Origin: Enoplolaimus lenunculus
Lineage: Eukaryota > Nematoda > Enoplea > Enoplida > Thoracostomopsidae
Direction of reading: 5' to 3'
NCBI GenBank assembly: GCA_030248215.1
Contig: JASANG010003750.1
Coordinates: forward strand, 1 to 64,000
DNA: 64,000 nucleotides
Shown here: piece after piece, positions 42,070 through 64,000 of the stretch
Layout: each line of letters opens with the position of its first letter
Numbering within the stretch: position 1 is the first letter of the stretch
Program-made: the position numbers and the translations under genes
Notes under the pieces: generated by a model
Told to the model about the DNA's origin: nothing
Databases searched by the model: none
Seen by the model: the letters and a program-made list of their open reading frames with translations, nothing else

Positions 42070-44600
42070 CAGTATGGAATGGACATTCGTTGCGTTCCAA
42101 GTTCCAACTGACCAAACTTGAACCGGGACCCGTTCGCCAATTGGGGTAAACCGGAAGGGAGTATTTTACGAGCCAAATTCTGTTTCTAAACAAAAATCTC
42201 GGTGACCCAGCCCTGATTGTACGTATACGTGTGCACGTGTTTTACACACAAACATTGCAACTGAAAAATTATCCAAATCGGTTGGTTTGACCTGTTAAAA
42301 GTTTTGTTTTAAGTTTTCAACAGTTGAACAAAGCAAAATCGCTATTAGAAGGGTGAACTGGGACGCAAATCGATCTTGAGGACTTGCGCCCAGCGGAGAA
42401 TTTAATCCAATCCACCCTCGCAATAGCAAGTCCCCTGTAGGTGTAGTTTGTGATGATGGCCTGGTCGAACTGTTCGCGACGCAGTATTTTCGTAATATCC
42501 AACCCCGCAACTTTTTGTTTTCAAAACCCGCACGCGGACACCCGAACTTGATGTTTGCCAAATTGAAAATCTGGAACCTGATCCGGTCCCCAGATTTTCG
42601 GCAAAAGTATACGGCATAATCTGAATACGTGGGCCCTGAAACAACTCTACCTTTATAACCTCCTTGGGCTGCGGCCTTGCACGTAGTGTAACTAATTAGC
42701 GTTTGTCTATAGCAAATATATATATCGAATTTTTTACATCATTCGGCCGATCGCTATTGCTATTAAAGTTGCGTATTGTAAAGATATTTTAATTTCGGTT
42801 TCAATGTGTACGCCAGAAAATTGTGGATTTACCAATTATTGCAATAGCACTTTTCATAATTTGTTTTTGCCAATTATGGACGGCCTTTACTGAAACAAAT
42901 GTCATATTTTTCAGCTGCTTTTATAGTTTATGTTTTAAAATCAAATCGCAATCAATGAACATTGTTTAAAAAGTTCGACACCTTCTTGATATTTTATATA
43001 AAATATTAATTTGCAAGATAGTCACTATACAATATTGTTACGGGTACGATCAACGAGTATCCCTGCGGACGAATCCGAGATGATACTCTCACGGGTGTTC
43101 GTGGCCGTGGATCTGCCAAAGTAAGCTACTTGCCTAGAGGATGACGGTCCCCCGGCGTGATATCAGGTTTTGAGAGTCACAAAATCCCGATATCGTCATA
43201 CGCCTAAGCCTGCCTATGCTCTAAACTCTAGCGAACCCCCGAGTGCGTGTAAGTAGACCACACCAGCAACAATTAGCTTTTTCTCCATGGATTTTAGTTC
43301 AACTGTGTGCTCACAACTATTTTTCATGATTAAGCTTAATGACACTCGGTCATGGGTATAGCTTAAACTTAGAGTTAGTCCTAGAAATTGGTTGGTTCAA
43401 CCGAATTTTGCTTTTCTTGGTCATAGACCATTTAGACAGAAAGGCGGATCGATCCTAGCCTTTGAGGTCTTTAATTGATTTTATTTGCCACTGATTCGAA
43501 CCAGGGCTATTTATTCGTTTTTTCTGAGACTCTGTTAGTCGTGGAATTTTCATATTCATTCGAAAGCTCGAGTCTCTTTTAGCTCTGTAGCTTATTTCCA
43601 TTTTTAGCCATGGCTCTTTTGCCAGGAATTTGTTTAGCGCTCTGAGTTCAGGATTGAACAAAGTTTAAAGTTTTGGTTTATTGTTATTTGTACAGTTTAT
43701 ACATACAGAAAAGGTTGATTCGCAAAATACCTTAGTCTTAAGTCAGACTTATGAAATCAGTCGCGAGCTGAATTTAATAACTTCAATTAAATTGAAATTA
43801 GATTATAATAATTGCTAAAAAGAGTTCGATACGTAATTCATGAAATTTTCACTGCGTGTCCCTAGTTTCCTACCATCTATCAACTACTTTACAGCTATTT
43901 ACCGTAGCTCATAGTTGTGAATCACTGTTTGAGATGTGTTCTATGTCTCGTGATGGTGAGCTCGATTAGTCTATATGTGGCCTTCAGGTAGGCTCGGTTT
44001 AACTCCAATTTAGGCTCGATGGTTTGCTTAAGCCTAGGCTCAGAATTCACACACATTGCATGGGCATTCCAGACAAGCTCACCATCATTACCTTAATAGT
44101 TTTCAGAAAAGCTGCACGTTTACCGTAAGGTCTTACGAGGGTAGGGGTACACCACGATTATCCCGCTATGTGCATGCTCAAAATTCCGAAGGTTTGTAGA
44201 GAAATTCTCTGTGTAGATATACTCCTTAGCACTGTGTCTGTTTTCGAGGGCACTACATTTTCCCTAGACTTAAGCGTGATTTTTCACAGGCTGCACATTC
44301 AGCAGTTTGATTGTCAACTGGGACGAGCCCTGTTAATTACTTAGTTCACTGGGGCCTAGCTAGAATTGCCCTAAATCACGGGGTACACGGAAATTTTCTG
44401 AGCGACAGGGTCTTAGCTCTTTTGTCTGACATTTCCTAAATGCTTAGCATTAGGCTGTATTGGCTTCCCTGTCAAGCTGACAATCCACCTGCGAATGTTT
44501 AGGTTATTCCTATATACGCCTATTTTTCTGCATTCGCTGTCTAATGGCACCTCCATGCAGGTTTTCTTGATTTATGATTTTCCCCCAAAATTTGTACCAA
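42070..44600. other. Gene-poor stretch, unassigned
   Basis: Overlapping open frames at 42295-42644 (minus) have no recognised motif. 43040-43270 is a GC-richer block starting TGTTACGGGTACGATC. 43300-44560 is rich in TTAGCCT/AGGCT words without order. No gene is claimed. Confidence 0.3.
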
Positions 44601-44859
44601 AAATCTTACACCAGCGTTGTCGCCAACGACAGGCAAAATTCTAGGCCAAAAATTTAACCACACCCCCTTCGTGTAGCCGGAAAATTCTAACCGGGCCCCC
44701 CTTAAAATTCTTACAAAATTTTACCCCGGCGCGAAACGCGCATAACCCCCCCTTGCATCAGCGCCCCGAAACTCTCGTGCACACTAAGTCGCCTCCGTGT
44801 GCAGAGAGATCGGTTTGCTGTCGCGGCTCGAGCACGCGAGCGAAAAACCGAAAAACTCA

Positions 44860-45040
44860 AACTGAACTGAATGTTCAGCCTGTGCACTGCTCTTATATAG
44901 TGCCTGAGCTCCAAAATTCAGCCAATGAGTGCGCCCCAAAAACAGACACAGTACGCTTGTTCCATTGGATAAGAATTTTGAGATGTATATTAACCAATGA
45001 GAGGCAAGCGTTGTATAAATTTCCAAAAGCCGGTGATTGG
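44860..45040 (-). promoter_or_regulatory. Promoter-like cluster: four CCAAT boxes, TATA, initiator
   Basis: On the minus strand, CCAAT or its inverse occurs at 45036-45040, 44994-44998, 44964-44968 and 44922-44926, spaced 30-42 bp. It is followed by TATATAAG (44892-44899) and two initiator-like TCAGTT motifs (44860-44870), 30-35 bp past the TATA. The arrangement is that of a strong Pol II promoter pointing toward lower coordinates. About 240 bp on, at 44604-44620, the minus strand reads TTGGCGACAACGCTGG, which resembles a retroelement primer site, so this could be the promoter of an old LTR. No gene is identified downstream. Confidence 0.4.
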
Positions 45041-45687
45041 CTAAACAGTTTTACACACCATTTTCAAACGTGCTGTTCTGATGAGGGGGTTACTGAGGGT
45101 TATCCCGGTCTTTGGTTTGAGCACTTAAATACGACTCAATACAGGGGCAGAAAGGAGTTAGGGCCAAATTTTCTCTCACGCCCCCTCCTAAAGCATGATC
45201 TCAACGTACAGCTTTTGCCATAGGACCTCCCCTTTCATATCTGATGTGCTCACTTTACGTTTAAAATGATCACTCAAACGGTTCGAACTATACGATGCAG
45301 AATGTCAGGACAAACTAAAAGGGGGCGACGACAACAAAAGCGATAACGCTACATAAAAAATCGAGAAGTACATACATATATACGTGTAAGAAAAAGGAAT
45401 TCACAAGATTAAACCATGAAACAAAATCAAAATACCCATAAATCTATACAAATGCATATGGACATAGGGCTCCAAGATTCGGGTTTTCTTACGCTTAAAT
45501 TGTTTGGTCTAATCAACATTCTAGAACAGTTCACCCTTGAAAATCTTAGCGGTTGCAATGCACTGGCTTATAAACATTTTTCCCCAGTAAGAATTTTACA
45601 TTGCGCCATTCAAACTCTAACTCCTGAGTTGATACTTAGTACTAGGACGGCGTGAGCCTATAGAGTGGTGATTTTGCCCAGTAGTAT

Positions 45688-46791
45688 CTTATTAATTAAT
45701 CCTCTGCAGATGACCCCACATGGTGGTTCCGTTAACTAGCCATACTAGTCCAGTTGGAGAACATCGATCTTGGACTCAGGAACCCAGAAAACTAGTGATT
45801 TCACTTATTAGGCCTGCCTCCGCAGAGTATACATGTGCGGGTTTGCAAAACCTGACGAGCCATAATCTCCTAAATATATATCAGCGAGCCCTACTCGATG
45901 TGATGCTGCTAACCAGAACAATGAACTAATTCAAACGACACCCAACTTACTGCTATAATTCAGAAAAGTGAAAATCGCACGCCTAAAATACCAAAAGTCC
46001 CAAGACTTCAATTGATTATAATTTTTTAAATATTCACTTGCGGACATTGTTAGGGGTGGTTTTCTGAATCAGGGCACCGCAAGAAATCGAACGGTATCAC
46101 TTTTAACGGTGGGTCCTGGAAAAGTGAAAATCGCGTTTTTATAGGTCCGCTCCGTAAAGCATGTACACAAATTTTCAGAATTTTCAACGGACCATAACTT
46201 TTGAAGTATTCAATTGCGGACACTGTTCGGGGTAGTTTTCTTATTAATTAATCCTCTGCAGATGACCCCACATGGTGGTTCCGTTAACTAGCCATACTAG
46301 TCCAGTTGGAGAACATCGATCTTGGACTCAGGAACCCAGAAAACTAGTGATTTCACTTATTAGGCCTGCCTCCGCAGAGTATACATGTGCGGGTTTGCAA
46401 AACCTGACGAGCCATAATCTCCTAAATATATATCAGCGAGCCCTACTCGATGTGATGCTGCTAACCAGAACAATGAACTAATTCAAACGACACCCAACTT
46501 ACTGCTATAATTCAGAAAAGTGAAAATCGCACGCCTAAAATACCAAAAGTCCCAAGACTTCAATTGATTATAATTTTTTAAATATTCACTTGCGGACATT
46601 GTTAGGGGTGGTTTTCTGAATCAGGGCACCGCAAGAAATCGAACGGTATCACTTTTAACGGTGGGTCCTGGAAAAGTGAAAATCGCGTTTTTATAGGTCC
46701 GCTCCGTAAAGCATGTACACAAATTTTCAGAATTTTCAACGGACCATAACTTTTGAAGTATTCAATTGCGGACACTGTTCGGGGTAGTTTT
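45688..46791. repeat. Exact 552-bp tandem duplication
   Basis: 45688-46239 and 46240-46791 appear identical, including a 69-codon frame starting ATGGTGGTTCCG in each (45720 and 46272) that has no recognised motif. Each copy contains one or two units of the older 178-bp repeat at its right side. It is either a very recent duplication or an assembly duplication. Confidence 0.9.
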
Positions 46792-47700
46792 CTTACTCGG
46801 CAGAATGCGGGGAATCGAGTGGTACCAAATTTAACATCACACCCCGAAAAAGTGAGAATTGCATTTTTCGGAGCCGTATCCGTAAAGCGTGTACACACTA
46901 ACCTTTGAAATTTTCGGTTGGCCATAACTTTTCAACTATGGGATTGCAGGCCATGTTTGGGGTGGTTTTCTTGCTCTACTCAGCAAGCCGAGTCGAATGA
47001 TACCTATTTTAACCCAGTAGCTTGAAAAGGTTGAAATCGCGTTTTCGGGACCGGATCCGTAATTTGTGTGAACACGTAAATTATAAAAAATTTTCAAATG
47101 GCCACAACTTTTTAAGTTTTGATTTGCGAGCCCTGTTTGGGGTGGTTTTCTTAATCAGCTCGATGAACTGAATCGATTGATACCAATTTTAGCGCTCAAT
47201 CCCGGAAAAGTGAAAATCGCGTTTTTGGACCGGGATCCGTAAAAGCGTGTGCACGTTAAATCTAAAAAACTTCAAGAGCCTGTAACTTCCTAACTGCTGG
47301 TTTGCGGATAGGGTTCGGGGTGATATTCTTGATCAGCTCAACGAGCTGAGTTGAACAGCACTAATTTTAACGTCCAATCTCAGAAAAGTGAAAATTGCAT
47401 TTTTCGGACCGGGCCTCCGGACGCACACGCCCAAAATCTCAAAGTTTTAAAATGTCTATAATTTTTGACTGCCGCATTGCGGGCTATAACTGGGATGGTT
47501 TTCTTAATCAATGCGATACGGGTAAGTGTCTGGCACCGGTCTCCGCACTATATTTTAGAAAATGAAAATCGTATTTACCTAGAAAACCCTCTCCACAACC
47601 AGTACGTACAGCCTAAATTTGTCCTAAATTTCCAGATATGTCTACTAATAGCGCAGGTTCGGAGCGGCTTTCTCAGCTTAAACGCGGGTCCAAGATGATT
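46020..47700. repeat. Old ~178-bp tandem satellite
   Basis: A recurring landmark GCGGACACTGTTCGGGGT-like, then TTTTCTTA, falls at about 46216, 46590, 46768, 46946, 47127, 47304, 47482 and 47655. Each unit also carries AAAAGTGAAAATCGCGTTTT and CCGTAAAGCGTGTACAC-like words. The copies are strongly diverged from one another, apart from those inside the 552-bp duplication. Confidence 0.75.
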
Positions 47701-50700
47701 GGAACCGGTTTTCAAATCCAGGGGGCCTAAAATTATAATAATATTTCAAAAATTAGTGTTCACAAAATTTCAGAACTTGTCGCAAAATCTTGGTTGGCCT
47801 GAAACGGCAGCCGGGACGGCCTACTCAGCCGATCCGGCGTGCCGAACCCGAGAGCGCCAGCTCCGAACCTGAATCTTGAGAATAACAGTTCACTTGCCCT
47901 AAAACTCAGCCTTCCTAAAACAATAAACCGCCGTTCTACTCAGCTTCCTTCCTAAAAGTCCCATTGAGCCCTTGCAAGCACCAATTCCTAATGTCCCCTT
48001 CGCATGTCCTAAACCCAAAAACATAACTACCCCCCAATCCTAAACAAACTATTTCCTTAGGCTGAGGCGAGGCGTTGCTTAACTTAAAATTTGAAAATTT
48101 TCAAAATTCAAACTGCCGTTATAGACAGCCTTTTCTTTCTTCTACCCCTACGGTGCACAACACACCCTGACCCCTATGATGAATGCCGCCGCTCGTTGTT
48201 GAGCAAATAATTTGCGGCTCCCCGTCAGAGCGTAGTTTCTGCTTTTGTAGGGAAATTTCAAGATATATATGTATATACTCAACGCGTTACGGACGGCTGT
48301 TCCCGTAACAGGGGGCGTGGATAACTACCCGTCGGGGTGTCTACCATTCAGCCTACAGTCGGGTTGAAACCTTAAGCTCATAACGATACCGGATCATAAC
48401 GTATGTGGCGAAACTCAGAGGGCCATCCTAAGAGAGCAAGACCCCACTGCGCAATTCCTGTACCGGTATGCAATTTTCTGCAAGCGTTATCTTACTCTTA
48501 TAATAGTCTTTGAACACGAGACAAGCATCAGGAAACGAGGCATGGGTAAGCGTGCGTGGGGATCAGTGTACCTTGAAAACGGCCTGGGGTAGTCTGAAGG
48601 GTAGTCAACCCCACTTAACTGTCGTGACTAACTTGGACCCTACAACCCCAGCGCTTGCCTTCGAGGGGTTGCCCCCAGTACGGACATTACACGTACCGGT
48701 ACAGTGAAGGAAAATAGATATGTATATCTAGTCAACTCATTAAATTTAGTTAAGTCTAGTCAAATTTCAGTGCATGGGGGGCTGGACTCAACTTTTTCGT
48801 AGAGGTCAAATTTAGTTGAAAACGGGGCTCGTATGGTCCTTCTAATTTCCTGGTTTTGTCAGATCTGAACGGACCCTGCAATCGGAAGTTCAAATAGGGC
48901 GGGAAAGCCCAGAACAATTCTAAGAGCTGTAGCAGCGTTAATAATGACCGTATTTTCTTTTAAGGGGGTGTCACCGGTCACCCCTTGTCAGTTTCCTGCG
49001 CGAGCATGTTCACTTGCTATGAATCTTTCAAGATTTGCTATCTCTACAAATAACCCCCTAAGCAAATACTTAATTTATCACTCTCTACAGCTCTAAACAC
49101 GGAAACAGACGGACAACGAGTTGTTTCTAGTCTACAGGATCTAGTGAAATAGTACAAGTAGTGCAACCTAGTCAAAAATTGTGAGCCCGAAAGAAAATTG
49201 CGGTCAGGAAGGGATGGAATGCAAAAATGTGTCATCTGTTATAATAGTATGGACGGGCCACAGGTCCTTATTTACGAGCACACCAACCTTGGGAAATGCG
49301 AACTAGCATGTAGAGCCACCTTTACGCATACAACGACAAATTAGGGCATAAAACACTAAACATAAATGTAAGTACATAACAAGAAATCAAGTATTCCAGT
49401 AAAAAGAATGGTCACAAACTACCAGATCGCCCTTTGCTCGCATGCTTATCTCGAACGTGCGGGACGTGGCAACCCCTTTCTATAATTCTAAATCCCAACC
49501 ATCGGTACAGGCGAACTGTTTTGCTGTGCGGGCGCCCCTTTCGCGTCACTATGTTACGTTAGTTGCACCCAACGGGTGTTTGCAGAAAGGCTTGAGTTGA
49601 AATTCTCCAGGAGAGATAACTACGCGCCCGTCTTCTAATACACTGCTCAGCAATTTAGTCGGCACTTAGAACGTCCCGTTTTACAACTAGGTGGCATCTA
49701 GTCGGCTGTCTGGATAAAATTTATTGATTTTCTAGTCAGCTTCTAGTCAAAAGAAGAAGCGGAGAAATGTTCGTCGTTTCGGTTATTCACAGGCAAATAA
49801 GCACCAATAATAATTACTAAGAAAATATATATACATACATACATATATCAAGTTTAGCTGATTCAAATAAAGGCTATATCAACCCCAAACTTGCAGGTTT
49901 ACGTCAGACTGTTTTAACCAACTATCAACTACTTGCTAAGCAAATCGGGACTTTACGTTTGTTAGGGCTAATTTAAGAGTATTTAGGCTGAATACAACAA
50001 ATTCATCACGACGAATTTCGGTTAATATCCAATGCTAAGTTCAAAACACGTAGTAAGCTGATGGTCAACATATACGTAAACAGGCACATGATACAGTTAT
50101 TCAGTAAAACAACAAACAAAAAAATAACTACAGTATAATGAAGAACATATACATTTATGCAACAGATTACTCTACTCACAATCCTAAATGCGCTACTGAA
50201 ATCAATAGCAACGCGAGCCGAAGCTGCTCTTAAATTCGGTCTGTCATGGCTACAAATACGCCCTTTCACAATGTCAGTTATGTGCACTCTATTCAATAGA
50301 TCTTGCTGGGTTAAAAAATGCGTTAATGATGTACCCGTAGCATGCCGATCGGGCCCGTCTGGTTGCAGACCCCTAAGTGTTTGAACAACTCGTGTAAGTC
50401 ATTGCAAAATTGTCGTTAGCAGGAAATGTGTCCTTGACAATATTAGCAAATGTAGATAAAATAACAAAAATCGAATATATTTATCATATTCGCAAAAAGT
50501 CGAACGAAATGAAATGTCACAAGCAACATAATTGTCTGCAAAAAATCACAGTTTGCACCACTGACAGATTTCAAATCCGGCTCGTGCACGCCGATATTTC
50601 CGCCATTGGTTCATAACCAAAATTTTGCATAAAGCTGTACTCAATAATTTCATTTTGGCTTCGCTCTGACTTCGCTCACAAGCTTTTGCTCAGTATATAA

Positions 50701-51047
50701 ATCTACATCGCTTGTTCCTGTCAGAAATTTTCGAATCTGCCGCTGGGATGCATCGATTAGTAAATAGTCGTGAAGACAGACAAATAAAACATATGTATAC
50801 TTTATACAAAATGAGACCACAGTTGAATAGTGTTGAACTGAATTGCGTCAAAAAAATCGAAACTTTCACTGCGGGCCCGTAGCCAATAAACGCAAAAAGT
50901 CTTAGACTCCTTGGAAATTTTCCTTTTAAACAATTTTTAGTATCGCTTGAAAATTACGCAAAATCCCAACATCTCCTTTATTTAAAAATTGCCCGCCTTT
51001 TCAACGGCGAGCTGCTGGCTACGGGCTGTAGTTGACGTTGAAATGGG
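47701..51047. other. Gene-poor stretch, unassigned
   Basis: 48130-48720 is distinctly GC-richer and reads like structured or foreign sequence (GGGGCGTGGATAACTACCCG, GGCCTGGGGTAGTCTGAAGG), but no rRNA, tRNA or protein family was recognised. 48720-48850 and 49680-49750 repeat TAGTCAA and TTTAGTTG words. 50006-50384 is open on both strands with no motif. No gene is claimed. Confidence 0.3.
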
Positions 51048-60631
<9,584 letters not shown>

Positions 60632-62519
60632 GAAACGTTAGATAAGTGAACCATTTATAGGTTGATAATGTTTTGAGTTACCTAAAATTCAACAATCGTA
60701 TCCGGATATTTGCATCTGTAGCCAAATAGAGGCAGAAAAGCAGAACCGTCCAAGAATAATTATGCCCACCTAACCAGATTTAGAACCGTTTGTAAGTTAT
60801 TTGAAATATCCGCATGCATCTTCAAAAATTTCGCACCTCCACAAGCATGTGGGATTCGTTATACAGGCCTCAGGATATGATGGCTTGAACTAATAAGCAC
60901 CATTTTGAATGTGGCATTAATTTAAAAACATAATCGGTTATCGGTTTCAGGCAAAAATTGCAGCCCTTTTTGCCTTAGCGTGATTCGAAATTTCGCCAGT
61001 TTAAGACTCATGTGTCCTGTATTTATACTATCTTTTAAACGTTCTTAGCATTGGCGTTATTGTTAACGAATTTATTCAACAAAATTAATCATTTATCGTT
61101 CAAAAATATATAAATTTCCATTACTTTATTAATATCTTAAAAAATATTTTTCAAATTTGTGACCTCAAATTTTAAGGACTTGAAAATACGGCTTAGTATC
61201 TACTTAAATAATGTCCGCATTCCATTTCTAGCGCAAATATTTGGCAAAAAATCCAAAAATGATTGAAAAATGGGTGTCAATTTGACTACGTAATTGATTT
61301 CACAGTAGAAGTCGTTTTTCAAAATGTCTTAAGCTTAAAATGTATCTGCAGTAAATTTCAACGTCTCAAAATTTAAGTTAAATGAATACCTCTGCAGTAT
61401 ATCCATATTTTGTAGATTATGCGACGTGCAAAAATGCATTTTTCAGCTGTTAAGCGTTAGGTTAAGCCTAAACCAAAGCCTATACAAGAAAAACCGTCTA
61501 TTTTCGGTCACTTTTGTAATTTTTAACCTGCTTTTATACCCAACATTGTTCAAACTGTAGTCCAAAACGACAAAACAGTTTCATGTACACTTTCGATCCG
61601 GTTGTATTAGTCATCTACTCAAATTCAGCATACCTTTTGAGTACTGAACCATATATAACACAAATTTCTGGCTGGGGGCTTGGGTGCCATACATAAATTT
61701 TGCAAAAAGTTCGCAAGCGAAAACAGCGAGAAGCCAAACGCAATTTTTTGAATTCCAATTAAAAAATGTTCATTCCGATTGCTGTTGCAACAGATAACCT
61801 TGGTGGCCTACCTGGATTCGTAAGTAACCGTTGTCGCCGCAATTTAAAATATATTCTCTCAGTTTTTTGTCAACTTAGACTCTTAAAATAAGGCTAAATT
61901 TGAATGAAATAAAAACTTAAAAGAGCAACTGTAATAACTTTTATTTGATATTAAAGTTTTGTACGATTTTTGAGACTTCTTATGCGGTAAGTGGTAAATG
62001 TTACATTGCTGAGTCATTACTCATTAGCGTTGATTGAGTCATACTTGTTTCTAGGTTTGAACGGGCTTAAAGTTAAGCGAAATAATAACAATTTTAGCTT
62101 TTGCCAAATTTAATCTAAGGTTATCTAATTTATATAATTAAACCTAGAACGTTCCACATACGTATTTTCGCGACACGGTTCCGTTCCAGCTGAGTTTATA
62201 TACGTATGCAAATTGATACTAAAATGCTTTTACAAATTTTGAGAAATAAATTGTGAAAAATGTTGCAAAATAAACGTTTCATATACAAAAATTGTGGCTA
62301 TTTGGGTTGGAATATCTTTCAAGTTTTTAAGTTACATGTGACCGTTTGTTTCAAGTTGCGTAGAATCTAACATCTGCTGGTGACAAGTATTGTAACTTAA
62401 AGCACCAGTAAAAGATAAGGTTAGAAGTTCGAACTATCGCCCTGTTTCTGTGCCTGAATTATCCTGCAGCAGATTTTCTGATCAGCGAGAACGGATGCCA
62501 CCGCTCTCTTGCCTGGAAA
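60632..62519. other. Upstream of the long PVF gene, nothing recognised
   Basis: AT-rich DNA with the presumed promoter of the long PVF gene next to 60632. A few TTAGGC-like words lie at 61450-61490. No gene or named repeat is recognised. Confidence 0.35.
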
Positions 62520-62690
62520 CTTTACTACAGAACCAGTTGCCAAAGGGGGCTGGGACGGCGGATGAGCTCCCTAGAAAAAGATTGGCAGCCCTAGAAAACT
62601 TTCAACCTTGTATGTAAGTCAACGAACTCTTGTATGCCCCTCCTGAAATTTTTTTAGCCCTCTAGCAAGGTGAGCTGGCTACCGGCGTGC
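62520..62690. repeat. Dispersed repeat, inverted partner of 30062-30210
   Basis: Reads AACGAACTCTTGTATGCCCC, TCCTGAAATTTTTTTAGCCC and CTAGCAAGGTGAGCTGGC, the reverse complement in order of the block upstream of PHM. Type unknown; no ends defined. Confidence 0.5.
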
Positions 62691-63730
62691 CTACAACTAA
62701 CTTGCGATAGGTGCACGCAGTGGCTAGAATACAGCTGCTGGTCTTCCTTGTCAAATAAGATACCTTGCAGGACAGCAACTAGAGGTCAACCTGCGGATCC
62801 GGCCGAAAATCGATCTCTGTCCCAGACTTATGGTAGAGTTTAGGATCTTTTCTGTTATCCCCCCAGCCCGTGTTTGCCTAAAAATGTTTCGATTTTGAAA
62901 ATTTTTCGTATATTTGAGCTTCTCATTTTTTCCCTGATCATCCCACACCTAAATTTGAATTTTTGAAAAATTCAAGTTTTTAAATCCCTTGAGACCCCCA
63001 AAAAAATTTTTGTTAAAAAGTTAAACACATTACAGATCACTTGACACAGCTTGCAGAGCTGAGTCGAATGGTGTTAAATTTCTCGCAATCAGACAATCGA
63101 TTAATGAATTATTGTCAAATAGCTGATTCGGCGCCGTCCCAAATTGTTATCAGCGCACCAAATCAGTTATTTCACAATAACTCGTCAACCAATCGTCTTA
63201 CTGCGTAAAAATTAAAACCATGCGAGTCAGCTCGTGGGACCTTAAAACATCGAATTTATCAAACATTCCAATTTGGTCGCATAACTTAAAAAATTGAATT
63301 TTTCAAAAATTCAACTTTGGGCGCGGAATGATAGTGGAAAATCATGAGAAGCTGAAATATTTAAACATTGTCCAAATTCCAATGTGTTTTAGAGTAAACG
63401 CGGACTGCTTTATAACGGAAATGACCTCAGGGGCTGTCATGAGAAGCTCATATATACAACAAATTTTTAAATCCAACGTTTATTGGGTAAACGCCGGCTG
63501 TGGGGAATAACGGAAAAGACCCAATTTTTGGCCGGTTGGGTTAATTTCAGTGTAGAAATTTTTCAACTTTTCACAAAACTGGTGCCCTTCATCGAGCTTT
63601 TTTGTACCTTTAACGCTATTTTAAGGTCTTTGATTCGCGAATTTCACAAAATGGAACACATCAAACTATTTCTTTACTAGATTTCATTGCTAAAACTTGC
63701 AAAAACCACATTTATTTTAAATAACGCAAT
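62691..63730. other. Intergenic, old repeat-like sequence
   Basis: 63045-63230 (CAGAGCTGAGTCGAATGGTG) recalls words of the 178-bp satellite at 47 kb. No gene is recognised; small open frames show no motif. Confidence 0.3.
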
Positions 63731-63734
63731 TTTG

Positions 63735-63960
63735 CTTCGCCTCATTTTCTCAGGTTCTTGTTTCGGCAAAATATATATTCTGACCTCGGGTTTATTTCAA
63801 CTCCAGTTGTACCCTGATGCTTTATGAATCATCTTAATCTAATATCCCATATTCTGACCTCGGGTTTATTTCAACTCCAGTTGTACCCTGAATACTTAAT
63901 CTAATATCCCATATTCTGACCTCGGGATTATTTCAACTCCAGTTGTACCCTGATGCTTTA
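63735..63960. repeat. Three tandem CAGGG-family right ends
   Basis: A block reading ATTCTGACCTCGGG, then ATTTCAACTCCAGTTGTACC and CTG, occurs at about 63777, 63851 and 63913, with CTTAATCTAATATCCCATA between. They match the 3' text of the element at 24024 and look like tandemly copied element ends. Confidence 0.65.
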
Positions 63961-64000
63961 TGAATCATCTTAATCAAATATCCCTACGATCGACTATAAT

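Noticed and set aside
45720-46481. Pair of identical 69-codon genes
   Set aside because: The frames are copies within the 552-bp tandem duplication, show no motif or signal, and are not supported as coding.
43036-48319. LTR retrotransposon bounded by TGTTACGGG and CCCGTAACA
   Set aside because: The two ends are inverted as for one long unit, but no direct long terminal repeats, target duplication or gag-pol frames were found; only the promoter-like cluster is kept, as uncertain.
48130-48720. Ribosomal RNA fragment
   Set aside because: The GC-rich text looked structured, but no conserved rRNA core sequence could be recognised.

Overview
The window is animal nuclear DNA. The genes are split by GT-AG introns, the sequence is AT-rich, and about half of it is transposon-derived. 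Five protein genes can be built exon by exon: the 3' end of an AMP-forming acetyl-CoA synthetase (+), an LC8-type dynein light chain (+), a complete MCM7 (+, 18 exons), a monofunctional peptidylglycine alpha-hydroxylating monooxygenase (-, 3 exons), and two PDGF/VEGF-type growth factors (-), one long and one short. This gene set, with a stand-alone PHM and PVF-type ligands, points to an intron-rich invertebrate, most likely an ecdysozoan. The hexamer TTAGGC, which is the nematode telomere repeat, is common here, but it sits inside small transposons, so it is weak evidence for a nematode.

Layout. 1-2.0 kb: last three ACSS exons. 2.6-4.3 kb: piggyBac-like transposon with only an N-terminal transposase ORF. 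4.5-5.3 kb: two small GGCC-ended elements carrying TTAGGC repeats. 5.75-6.6 kb: LC8 gene. 6.6-11.8 kb: repeats (Tc/mariner-like, GGCC-ended, CAGGG-ended, tRNA-derived). 11.9-23.2 kb: MCM7, with several elements in its introns. 23.2-27.6 kb: CAGGG-ended elements, a tRNA-like TTAA element, a LINE remnant and a Tc-like element. 27.6-30.0 kb: PHM. 30-36 kb: repeats, including nested ones. 37.2-40.8 kb: short PVF gene. 41-51 kb: no recognised gene; a promoter-like cluster, an exact 552-bp tandem duplication and an old 178-bp satellite. 51.0-60.6 kb: long PVF gene, with a 20-copy 142-bp satellite in one intron and a 48-residue polyglutamine tract in exon 1. 60.6-64 kb: repeats.

The genes have separate housekeeping and signalling roles and do not form a functional cluster. 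The exception is the PVF pair: same strand, same intron phases around the cystine knot, so probably a local duplication in which the short copy lost, or never had, the cysteine-rich tail.

The most unusual points are: (1) a CAGGG-ended element in MCM7 intron 1 that holds a copy of the exon-2 splice acceptor and, with its target-site duplication, makes a complete 28-nt poison exon; (2) a family of small elements with 8-bp target duplications whose interior is nematode-telomere-type hexamers; (3) TTAA-flanked piggyBac-like elements that carry tRNA-like Pol III boxes. No database search was possible. Gene names rest on recognised motifs and on exon phases that fit throughout.
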